Assembly (NCBI GenBank): GCA_043777755.1
Contig: JAYWHK010000340.1
Coordinates: 1-16,119 of the forward strand
From: CANHEE01 sp043777755
GTDB lineage: Bacteria; Bacteroidota; Bacteroidia; Chitinophagales; Saprospiraceae
Length of the DNA stretch: 16,119 nt
Reading direction: 5' to 3'
Shown: positions 1 through 5,604 of the stretch, one piece after another
Position numbering within the stretch: the first letter of the stretch is position 1
How the letters are laid out: every line of letters starts with the position of its first letter
Notes under the pieces: generated by a model
What the model was told of the DNA's origin: nothing
The model's database searches: none
Seen by the model: the letters and a program-made list of their open reading frames with translations, nothing else
Translations under genes and position numbers: made by a program

Positions 1-88
1 GTATTTTGAAGATTTATAAAATATTTAAAATATTGAAAATCAATTATTTATAAAATATAGATTCAAATTCCTTAGCTTAATGACATTG

Positions 89-114
89 CCCTAAATCCCC
101 AAAGGGGACTTTTT
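89..114 (+). repeat. Short CCCC-AAA-GGGG hairpin repeat (family B), copy 1
   Basis: The core CCTAAATCCCCAAAGGGGAC folds as AATCCCC / GGGGACTT around an AAA loop. It lies 20 bases before a GGGCG hairpin repeat. Near-identical copies are at 1680 and 10462. Confidence 0.85.
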
Positions 115-133
115 GATTTATGGTTTGCAATAG

Positions 134-161
134 TTGGGCGACCGCAAGGGTACGCCCTTAC
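134..161 (+). repeat. GGGCG hairpin repeat with GCAA(G) loop (family A), copy 1
   Basis: The core GGGCGACCGCAAGGGTACG is followed by CCCTTACA. GGGCG pairs with CGCCC and ACC with GGT, with one bulged A and a GCAAG loop. This is the only family A copy beside minus-strand genes. It sits just downstream of the large terminase stop codon, yet keeps the same orientation as the copies beside plus-strand genes. Confidence 0.85.
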
Positions 162-162
162 A

Positions 163-1677
163 TTAATATTTGTATTTGGAGCGTTGCTGTTTGCCATAAG
201 TGACAATTTGCACAACTCTTAATTTGTTTGCGATAATCCACCATGCGCCTTCGGTTGCATCAGGACCATCAGCGTGTGCTGACATGGTTGGGTGGACTGC
301 CAAAAATTGGTCTTCCAATCGTTTCATGCCAGGGTCCGTTTTTTCAGCTTCGTTTAATATGAGTTGTCCGCAACGGTTTAAGGGTTCTAAGTTTCCTTCG
401 ATGCGAGCAAACTTGTCAGGTTTGTCACGGTCGTCAGGACTAATCGGAATAGAGCCGTTTGTTTTTTCTGCTAAGACTACGGCTGGGCGGAATACGTCCT
501 CGTACCAAGGTTCCTGAAAACCGTTGCACTCTATGTAGTTGTAGATTTGCGATTTTTCGCCTACAAAATTTTTCATATCAAAAAACCATTGTATCATTTT
601 GGCGGTGGAGGTTTGCTCCACTCTTGCTTTTATGATGTAAAAGTTTCCTTCGTATTCACCCATCAATATGAGTGCTTTGAAAGAATTGCTTTTGGTTTCT
701 TTGCTGGAGTACGCTCCATCGGCATAGGCACACAAGAATTTGAACTTTGAAAGTGGCGGTAAATTGCCCCACTTTAATTCTTTAAAAACTGTGCCTTCGG
801 TAATGGGATTGTTGAAATATTCTTTTTGCGCTGATGCGTAAGAAATCTTAGAGAGCATATATTGAATGTCCTCTATTTTATTTTTTGACCAAGACGGATT
901 TCCTTTTTCGTCAAGGATATTTATTTTTTGGTAAAAATCAGCGACACGTGCAGCTCGTACAATGGTGCTGTTTTTGGCGATGATGTTACCAAGGTACAAT
1001 ATGCGTTTTGATTTGGAAATGGACACGGTTGGTAATACCGCTTGCTCAATCCATAGCCATTTATTGTTCATGCGAATGTCGTTGCGGCACTCTTCGTCGG
1101 TGTCGATGTCGTCAAAAATAATCATGTCGGGTCGTATTTCTTCGTTACGAGAGCCACGAGGTGATTGTCCTGAGCCGATTGCAAGAAAAGAACAACCGTC
1201 TTTTGTAAGGAAGTTGGTGTCTTGCCAAAGTGCCAAACTTTTTTGATTTCCAAAATCGTTGATAAACCGCTGGTTGTGTTCGAGGTTTGCACGGAGTGGC
1301 GCAATAAGTCTTTTTGCTTGCTCCTCCGTGTGTGAAACGTAAAGGACGTTTCGGATTTTTTTGTTGAACTTTAAAAAAAGTGGTACAAACAAACCTCCAA
1401 TAACAGATTTGGCGTGTTCACGTGACCACGCCCAAACCGCATAAGTGGTGTCATGGTCAATGACGTGCTTTGCTGCTTTGAGTTGGAATTTTGCGAATGG
1501 GTCGCTGGCGTATTTTGGAAAGTAGAATTGGCAGAACTCCTCAAAATTACCCAATAGGCGGTTGATACGCTTTTGCTTTTCGGCTGGCGTTTCGTTTGGA
1601 ACATCGGTACTGCGGTAGATGTTGCGGCAGTATTCCTCCCAGTAGCGTAATGCTTCTTTGTCGTTTTGAAATTGCAT
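163..1677 (-). CDS. terL: Phage terminase large subunit
   Basis: This is the motor of DNA packaging: an N-terminal ATPase translocates DNA into the prohead and a C-terminal RNase H-like nuclease cuts the concatemer. The 504-residue protein has a divergent Walker A, WSREHAKS (about 84-91), a Walker B, DMIIFDDID (184-192), and a coupling-type LYLGN segment (227-231). The nuclease acidic residues are in YADGAYS (D320), YIECNG (E383) and HADGPD (D470/D473), so all catalytic positions look intact. Length is normal for the family. The gene follows the small terminase on the same strand, separated by about 110 bases of hairpin repeats. The ATG at 1675-1677 is the first start, directly against repeat B. 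The portal gene usually found next would lie beyond the left edge. Confidence 0.95.
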   Translation of the reverse strand: MQFQNDKEALRYWEEYCRNIYRSTDVPNETPAEKQKRINRLLGNFEEFCQFYFPKYASDPFAKFQLKAAKHVIDHDTTYAVWAWSREHAKSVIGGLFVPLFLKFNKKIRNVLYVSHTEEQAKRLIAPLRANLEHNQRFINDFGNQKSLALWQDTNFLTKDGCSFLAIGSGQSPRGSRNEEIRPDMIIFDDIDTDEECRNDIRMNNKWLWIEQAVLPTVSISKSKRILYLGNIIAKNSTIVRAARVADFYQKINILDEKGNPSWSKNKIEDIQYMLSKISYASAQKEYFNNPITEGTVFKELKWGNLPPLSKFKFLCAYADGAYSSKETKSNSFKALILMGEYEGNFYIIKARVEQTSTAKMIQWFFDMKNFVGEKSQIYNYIECNGFQEPWYEDVFRPAVVLAEKTNGSIPISPDDRDKPDKFARIEGNLEPLNRCGQLILNEAEKTDPGMKRLEDQFLAVHPTMSAHADGPDATEGAWWIIANKLRVVQIVTYGKQQRSKYKY

Positions 1678-1679
1678 AT

Positions 1680-1704
1680 CCCCTAAATCCCCAAAGGGGA
1701 CTTT
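1680..1704 (+). repeat. CCCC-AAA-GGGG hairpin repeat (family B), copy 2
   Basis: This copy occupies the bases directly before the large terminase start codon, so it would form the 5' end of the terminase message in antisense orientation. The arms TCCCC and GGGGA are intact. A longer family C copy follows after about 20 bases. Confidence 0.85.
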
Positions 1705-1725
1705 AAAATTTTAGTTAAATAGTAG

Positions 1726-1760
1726 CCCCACCTAAATCCTCCCCTGATGGGAGGACTTGC
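1726..1760 (+). repeat. CCTCCC/GGGAGG hairpin repeat (family C), copy 1
   Basis: The arms TCCTCCC (1737-1743) and GGGAGGA (1749-1755) close a CTGAT loop. The flanks CCCCACCTAAA and CTTGC match the copies at 4751 and 9775. The loop differs from the AAA-type loop of the others while the stem is kept, as expected if the fold rather than the sequence is maintained. Confidence 0.85.
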
Positions 1761-1786
1761 CAACGTAGAGGCGCACGTGACAATGA

Positions 1787-2224
1787 TTATAGTAAATTGC
1801 GAATGAAAGCGTCCTGATAGTCAGTGATTTTTTGAACATCGGCTATTGGCGCAATTTTTCTGACAAATTCGCTGAACTTTGTAAAGCTATTGATGTGGTC
1901 AGAAATGGACGTTTCCTTTTCCAATTTTTCAATTGCAGAAGTTAGCATGATAAGGGTTTGTGCTTCTTTGGAATTGACAAAACGCTCTCCTTCTTCTCGC
2001 TTGGCAATCATTGCATTAAAGTCAGCGAGTTGCTCGTAGAGGAAGCCTACTTGCTCGGAGCGAGTAGTCAGCAAAGATTGTTTGAGTTTGTCCCAATTGT
2101 CCTTATTCGCCCATTTTGATAGTGTCTGTTCGGACACTTCTACTTTGGCGGCGATTTCCTTTTGTGTCATTTTTTCTTTGACAAAAAGGATTTTAGCCCA
2201 TTCTTTTTTTTGCTCGTTGGTCAT
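1787..2224 (-). CDS. terS: Phage terminase small subunit (HTH)
   Basis: This 145-residue protein probably recognises phage DNA and hands it to the large subunit. Residues 20-40 (TQKEIAAKVEVSEQTLSKWA) form a clear helix-turn-helix of the kind at the N terminus of Mu gp27-like and related small terminases. The remainder is mostly helical and charged, consistent with oligomerisation. The gene lies directly upstream of the large terminase on the same strand, which supports the assignment more than the sequence alone. A TACCTTTG element about 25 bases upstream may be its promoter. The 21-bp repeat array next to it is a candidate binding site, though that is inference. A generic HTH regulator is the alternative. 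Confidence 0.85.
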   Translation of the reverse strand: MTNEQKKEWAKILFVKEKMTQKEIAAKVEVSEQTLSKWANKDNWDKLKQSLLTTRSEQVGFLYEQLADFNAMIAKREEGERFVNSKEAQTLIMLTSAIEKLEKETSISDHINSFTKFSEFVRKIAPIADVQKITDYQDAFIRNLL

Positions 2225-2247
2225 GTTTAATTAAAATAAAAATATCG

Positions 2248-2255
2248 CAAAGGTA
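2248..2255 (-). promoter_or_regulatory. Bacteroidota-type -7 element for the terminase operon
   Basis: The minus strand reads TACCTTTG, an exact match to the TAnnTTTG -7 consensus of Bacteroidota primary promoters, ending 23 bases before the small terminase ATG. I see no TTTG -33 box at the expected distance, so this would be a weak or activator-dependent promoter. The call rests on one short motif and its position. Confidence 0.45.
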
Positions 2256-2284
2256 TGTTTAAAAAGAATTAGATGCTTGGAGGG

Positions 2285-2431
2285 TCTTCGTTGAACAGAG
2301 CGGTATCGCAGTTGAACAGAGAGATGTCTTCGTTGAACTGAGAGGTATCGCAGTTGAACAAGCATTGGTCTTAGTTGAACTAAGAGGTATCACAGTAGAA
2401 CAGCGAGGTATCACAGTTCTACTGATGGTGC
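2285..2431. repeat. Seven-unit 21-bp tandem repeat array in divergent promoter region
   Basis: Seven adjacent 21-base units start at 2285, 2306, 2327, 2348, 2369, 2390 and 2411. Six contain GTTGAAC or GTAGAAC at the same offset, and the last has GTTCTAC. GTT-G-AAC is a dyad. In the fifth unit it extends to a perfect 17-base palindrome, TCTTAGTTGAACTAAGA (2369-2385). Units 1, 3 and 5 begin TCTT and units 2, 4, 6 and 7 begin TCGC or TCAC, so there is also a partial 42-base alternation. The last unit ends one base before the -33 box of the rightward promoter. A 21-bp spacing is two helical turns and puts all dyads on one face of the DNA. Confidence 0.9.
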
Positions 2432-2432
2432 G

Positions 2433-2464
2433 TTTGCATAGTTCAAAAAAGGCGTTTATGTTTG
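2433..2464 (+). promoter_or_regulatory. Bacteroidota-type promoter for capsid/tail operon
   Basis: TTTG at 2433-2436 and TATGTTTG at 2457-2464 are separated by 20 bases, matching the TTTG-N19-21-TAnnTTTG promoter known from Bacteroides and relatives. Transcription would start around 2470, giving a leader of roughly 30 bases before the ATG at 2499. The repeat array abuts the -33 box directly upstream. Confidence 0.65.
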
Positions 2465-2498
2465 CATTGTTTTTAATCACGAAGTAATATTTTGTAAT

Positions 2499-3527
2499 AT
2501 GGTTGGATTTAGATTTAGAACACATGATGAAAGCCTTAACAGTTACAAGTTTTGGTTATTAACAGAAGGAGGAGATTTGGCAGACTTTAAAAAAAATCCA
2601 TTGTGTTTGTGGAATCATACTTTTGGTTGGACAGATAAGACGGACGTAATGTTGCCGATAGGAATTTGGAAAGATATATCTGTACTTAAAGACGGAAGTA
2701 TCGAAATGACGGTTGAGTTTGATGACGATGACCCGTTTGCATTAAAAATCAAAAAGAAGGTTGAGAAAAAACACCTTCGTGCAACGAGTATAGGCGTTAC
2801 AATTTTAGAATGGAGCGAAGACCCTAAATACTTAAAGGCTGGTCAGACCCGACCAACTGTTGTTAAATGGAAATTAAGAGAGGTTTCCATCGTGGATATT
2901 CCTTCTAATAAAAACGCTGTAATGCTGGGCGATACTGAGGTAACGTTTTTTGATGCAGCTGGTAATGTAATGAATTTTAGTGAAGGTGGTGAGAATGTGT
3001 TGCCTTTGCTATTGACTACTCATAAAGAAAAATCTATTGTTTCAAAGATGGAATTAAAAGACGTAAATAAAATGCTTGGTTTGCCAGATACGGCAAGTTT
3101 GGCAGAAATCCAAGCCCGAGTTACTGCAATACAGGCAGAAAACGTGGCATTGAAGGCTGACAATGACCGCTACCAAAAAGCGGAAGCTGAAAAGCAAAAT
3201 GAGGTTGTCGAAACAACTTTGACTGAAGCGGTAACGGCTGGAAAAATCACAGAGGCGCAAAAGGTGACTTTTCGCTCTCTTTTGAAAGCTGATTTTGCTA
3301 ATGCGAATGCTGCATTGCAGGCGATGAATACTCAGGCGAGTTTGTCGGATTTTTCGGGCGGTGGTAAGCCAGCTGGTAAAGGCGGTTTGGTGCGTGACGA
3401 AAAAGGTGTGTTGCGTTTAGATGGCAAAACTTACGACGAGCTGACACAAGATGCAAAAGGTATTGCTATTTTGAAAGAATTAGGCGCAAAAGACGACAAA
3501 GCGTTTAAGGATTTTCAGATGGGATAA
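2499..3527 (+). CDS. Prohead protease-scaffold fusion
   Basis: This 342-residue protein joins two capsid assembly functions. Residues 1 to about 150 look like the HK97/Mu-I-type prohead serine protease: an FWLLTEGGDL start, H40 in LWNH, S97 in HLRATSIGV, and the family motif LREVSIVDIPSN (126-137). Residues 184-342 are alpha-helical and charged (AEIQARVTAIQAENVALKAD, then a glycine-rich linker), as expected of a scaffold that fills the prohead and is later cleaved. The arrangement recalls Mu gene I with its internal scaffold start Z. M184 (ATG at 3048) is in frame at the domain junction and may start a separate scaffold, which is inference. The gene is first in the rightward operon and precedes the capsid gene. 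Confidence 0.88.
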   Translation: MVGFRFRTHDESLNSYKFWLLTEGGDLADFKKNPLCLWNHTFGWTDKTDVMLPIGIWKDISVLKDGSIEMTVEFDDDDPFALKIKKKVEKKHLRATSIGVTILEWSEDPKYLKAGQTRPTVVKWKLREVSIVDIPSNKNAVMLGDTEVTFFDAAGNVMNFSEGGENVLPLLLTTHKEKSIVSKMELKDVNKMLGLPDTASLAEIQARVTAIQAENVALKADNDRYQKAEAEKQNEVVETTLTEAVTAGKITEAQKVTFRSLLKADFANANAALQAMNTQASLSDFSGGGKPAGKGGLVRDEKGVLRLDGKTYDELTQDAKGIAILKELGAKDDKAFKDFQMG

Positions 3528-3559
3528 TATCCTCACTTTATATTTAGTATACCGTGACA

Positions 3560-3588
3560 TTGGGCGACCGCAAGGGTACGCCCCTACA
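3560..3588 (+). repeat. GGGCG hairpin repeat (family A), copy 2
   Basis: This is a full consensus copy: TTGGGCGACCGCAAGGGTAC followed by GCCCCTACA. It lies in the gap between the protease-scaffold gene and the capsid gene, about 35 bases before the capsid ATG. Confidence 0.9.
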
Positions 3589-3622
3589 AAACAAAATTTA
3601 TTTCATTTTTAAATAAATCAAA

Positions 3623-4522
3623 ATGGCAGGAATTAATCCAGAATTTTGGAAGAAGATTATTAAAGAACGTTTGTATGAAGATGTCAGTTTTATTGGCAAA
3701 TCTGAAAACGCAGACGAATATGTTATGAATGGTGTTGCTGTTCATATTCCACAAGCAGGTGCGCCAATGACGGTACAGCGCAATCCATCGTACCCTTTGC
3801 CTATCGTTCAAAGAGGTGATACAGATGTTTTGTATATGCTTGATAACTATGCGGTTGGCGTACAACGTATTGGTTATTTTGAAGAAGCTGAGATTTCTTA
3901 CTTGAAGAAAGAATCTGTTTTGCGACAAATTATGTTTGAAACGAGCGATTTCATCGCTCGTGATACGCTTCGCAAATGGACGGACGCTTTGCCACAGACA
4001 AGTCGTATCGCAACGACTGGTGCTGCGCTGCCTACTACATTGGGTGGTACAACGGGTACTCGTAAAAGCATTGCGCCAGCGGATATTTTGAAAGCAGCGA
4101 CGATGTTGGACAATCAGAAAATTTCGATGAAAGAGCGTTATTTGCTTTTGTCGCCAGATATGTACAATCAACTTGTTGCGGACACCAGTTTGGCTTATGC
4201 TTTCCAAAATATCATCAACTATAAAACTGGTGACCTTCCAGAGTTGTACGGTTTCAAATTGATGAAATATACGCAGCCTATCATTACAGATGCTGCGGAT
4301 ACTGTCAAATTGCCTGAAGCGGCAGTTGCAACAACAGATAATGTTTCCGCTATTTTTTGGTGCGCACCATTTGTGGAGGTTGCTAACGGAAAAGTTGAAG
4401 TTTTCCAAGATACTCGTACTGCGCAGTATCAAGGCGATTTGGTTTCTTTGGCACTTCGTATGGGTGCAAGACGTAACCGTGCAGATAACAAAGGTATTGG
4501 TTTAATCACGGCGAAGCCATAA
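3623..4522 (+). CDS. Major capsid protein
   Basis: The 299-residue product is assigned as the head shell subunit from its place directly after the protease-scaffold gene, its size, and an HK97-fold-like composition. It has a charged N-terminal helix region, then mostly beta segments, and a DLPELYGFKLM segment (about 210-220) like those in capsid P-domains. It does not look like Mu gpT, so the head may have a different origin from the Mu-type tail. The ATG at 3623 follows an AT-rich leader (TTTAAATAAATCAAA) without a Shine-Dalgarno, as is common in Bacteroidota. The N terminus begins MAGINPEFWKK, with no obvious propeptide. I am confident it is a virion head protein and less sure of the exact family. 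Confidence 0.82.
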   Translation: MAGINPEFWKKIIKERLYEDVSFIGKSENADEYVMNGVAVHIPQAGAPMTVQRNPSYPLPIVQRGDTDVLYMLDNYAVGVQRIGYFEEAEISYLKKESVLRQIMFETSDFIARDTLRKWTDALPQTSRIATTGAALPTTLGGTTGTRKSIAPADILKAATMLDNQKISMKERYLLLSPDMYNQLVADTSLAYAFQNIINYKTGDLPELYGFKLMKYTQPIITDAADTVKLPEAAVATTDNVSAIFWCAPFVEVANGKVEVFQDTRTAQYQGDLVSLALRMGARRNRADNKGIGLITAKP

Positions 4523-4533
4523 TTATACTATAT

Positions 4534-4749
4534 ATGGCAAGTGTAAATACGGATAGTTTGACTGAGCGAGAGTTGCTTCTTTTGCTCAACGAAAAAATAG
4601 AGCGATTGGAGTCTGCTTATTTACAAATTACAGATTTACAACTTCGTGTCGCTCAATTGGAAACAAAGATAACCATGTATGCAACTGGAATCGGTGTGCT
4701 TAGTACCATTGCCAGTTCGCTTATTGTTTATTTCATTACAAAATCATAA
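4534..4749 (+). CDS. Small coiled-coil/transmembrane protein, XhlA/holin-like
   Basis: This 71-residue protein has an N-terminal heptad-rich helix (about 8-46, with LLLLLNEKIERLESAY and LQLRVAQLETKI) followed by one membrane span (about 48-68, ATGIGVLSTIASSLIVYFIT) and a short KS tail. That plan matches XhlA-type haemolysin/holin accessory proteins, which sit at the inner membrane and help an endolysin reach the wall. It begins 11 bases after the capsid stop codon, so it is probably co-transcribed. A structural role is possible, as no endolysin is visible in the window. The membrane topology is clear, and the lysis role is inference. Confidence 0.6.
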   Translation: MASVNTDSLTERELLLLLNEKIERLESAYLQITDLQLRVAQLETKITMYATGIGVLSTIASSLIVYFITKS

Positions 4750-4750
4750 G

Positions 4751-4785
4751 TCCCCACCTAAATCCTCCCCAAAGGGGAGGACTTG
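4751..4785 (+). repeat. CCTCCCC-AAA-GGGGAGG hairpin repeat (family C), copy 2
   Basis: A perfect 7-bp stem, CCTCCCC (4764-4770) and GGGGAGG (4774-4780), closes on AAA. The copy starts one base after the stop codon of the XhlA-like gene and ends about 30 bases before the next ATG. Confidence 0.9.
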
Positions 4786-4814
4786 GGTGCAGGAGTTATT
4801 CAATATTTTTTACA

Positions 4815-5021
4815 ATGGCAGCAGATAACAAATTCATTGATGTGTTCCGTGCGCATCCAAAAGCAAAACAAATTTTCGTGTCAGGTGGACAGCCGTTTTT
4901 GGAAAAAGAACAGGCAGAGAACTATGCTCGTGGTTTGAAAACAGAAGTCGAAACGATTGACCGTCCAAAAGAAGCGGACGAGAAGGTAGTCGTTTCGGAC
5001 GAGAAAGTAGTAAAGCCGTAA
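4815..5021 (+). CDS. Small conserved-type phage protein, function unknown
   Basis: This is a 68-residue soluble protein. The N-terminal half (DVFRAHPKAKQIFVSGGQPF, then an AENYARGL helix) resembles short proteins I recall from Bacteroidota phages with a V-x-S-D/G-G-Q-x-F core and an A-x-x-[HY]-A helix. Their role is not known to me. The C-terminal third is a Lys/Glu/Val-rich tail with a repeated DEKVV, probably disordered. It lies between capsid and sheath genes, where head-completion or decoration proteins usually sit, but no such domain is recognisable. The ATG at 4815 follows an AT-rich leader after repeat C. Confidence 0.65.
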   Translation: MAADNKFIDVFRAHPKAKQIFVSGGQPFLEKEQAENYARGLKTEVETIDRPKEADEKVVVSDEKVVKP

Positions 5022-5049
5022 GGTTTTAGTTTCATTGATTGGTAACTTA

Positions 5050-5077
5050 TTGGGCGACCGCAAGGATTGTTCTACAA
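5050..5077 (+). repeat. Degenerate GGGCG hairpin repeat (family A), copy 3
   Basis: The left arm TTGGGCGACCGCAAGG is intact, but the right arm has decayed to ATTGTT before TCTACA, so the hairpin can no longer form. It lies just upstream of the lipoprotein gene. Confidence 0.75.
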
Positions 5078-5089
5078 ATATTCTATACG

Positions 5090-5509
5090 ATGAAGACATT
5101 TAAATTGGTTCTTTTTTCATTATTGCTGGCAACAGCTTTTACATCATGTGAAGATGCTGCGGTGGCGGTGATTACTCCTCCATTTGAACGAGCAACGGTT
5201 GTTGATACGATTCAGATTGATAGCATTGATTATGCTGTTAGTTTGGAGGTTGTACCAGCGGCAAAAAACAAGGTGCATACACCTTATTTGTTTTCGCAAG
5301 CAGACCCTACTTCGGTGGAGAACGTAAGTGATGCAAAGGGTTTTTGGCTCGCCAACTGGAAGGCTTTACTGGGGCTTTTGTTGGTTTTGGTAGAAGGTGT
5401 ATTGAGATTGACACCTTCGGAACGTGACAATAGTATTTTCAGTTTTTTAAAAATGATATTGGATAGCGTATTGCCGAATTTTAGCAAGCCTAACGGCAAG
5501 CATCCGTAA
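5090..5509 (+). CDS. Lipoprotein with internal hydrophobic segment, spanin/holin candidate
   Basis: The 139-residue product begins with a lipoprotein signal, a basic start followed by FKLVLFSLLLATAFTSC, with C20 as the likely lipidated residue. A second hydrophobic segment lies at about 90-106 (WKALLGLLLVLVEGVL), followed by RLTPSERDNSIFSFLKMILD and a basic tail. A lipid anchor at one end and a membrane helix toward the other is the plan of unimolecular spanins, which fuse inner and outer membranes at lysis, although here the helix is followed by about 30 more residues. A holin-like role is the other option. The ATG at 5090 was chosen over an in-frame start at 5039 because that extension would run through repeat DNA and bury the signal peptide. 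Neighbours are small membrane and unknown genes between capsid and sheath. Confidence 0.7.
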   Translation: MKTFKLVLFSLLLATAFTSCEDAAVAVITPPFERATVVDTIQIDSIDYAVSLEVVPAAKNKVHTPYLFSQADPTSVENVSDAKGFWLANWKALLGLLLVLVEGVLRLTPSERDNSIFSFLKMILDSVLPNFSKPNGKHP

Positions 5510-5555
5510 TCCATAGCACGAGTGTGCAGTTACATTTTCCAAAAACCGTGTTGGG

Positions 5556-5583
5556 TCGGGCGACCACAAGTGTCGCCCTTACC
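5556..5583 (+). repeat. Variant GGGCG hairpin repeat (family A), copy 4
   Basis: GGGCGAC (5558-5564) pairs perfectly with GTCGCCC (5572-5578) around CACAAGT. The loop and right arm differ from the consensus at several bases while the stem is intact and lacks the bulge. The copy sits about 22 bases before the sheath gene. Confidence 0.8.
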
Positions 5584-5604
5584 TGACAAAAAAAATAGAT
5601 TATT

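Larger units (their letters stand above)
1..162. other. AT-rich intergenic leader left of terminase
   Basis: This stretch has no gene I can support. The first 85 bases are very AT-rich. The rest holds one copy of the short CCCC/GGGG hairpin repeat (89-114) and one copy of the GGGCG hairpin repeat (134-161), which ends against the stop codon of the large terminase. Because the terminase runs leftward, the next minus-strand gene, probably the portal by analogy with other tailed phages, would begin beyond position 1. Confidence 0.6.

Noticed and set aside
2285..2431. 21-bp array as a CRISPR array
   Set aside because: Units abut with no spacers, vary in sequence, and no cas gene is present.
2259..2525. 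Minus-strand frame of 88 codons with Ser/Thr/Cys/Pro repeats, beginning inside the protease gene
   Set aside because: Its start overlaps the 5' end and promoter of a clear gene, and the repeats follow simply from reading the 21-bp array in frame. No domain is recognisable.
3584..4432. Long minus-strand frame of 282 codons opposite the capsid gene
   Set aside because: It is antisense to a well-supported capsid gene, rich in Arg/Cys/His/Phe, and matches no family; a shadow of the codon bias of the true gene.
5039..5089. Longer start for the lipoprotein at 5039
   Set aside because: It would place repeat-encoded residues ahead of the lipoprotein signal and disrupt export.
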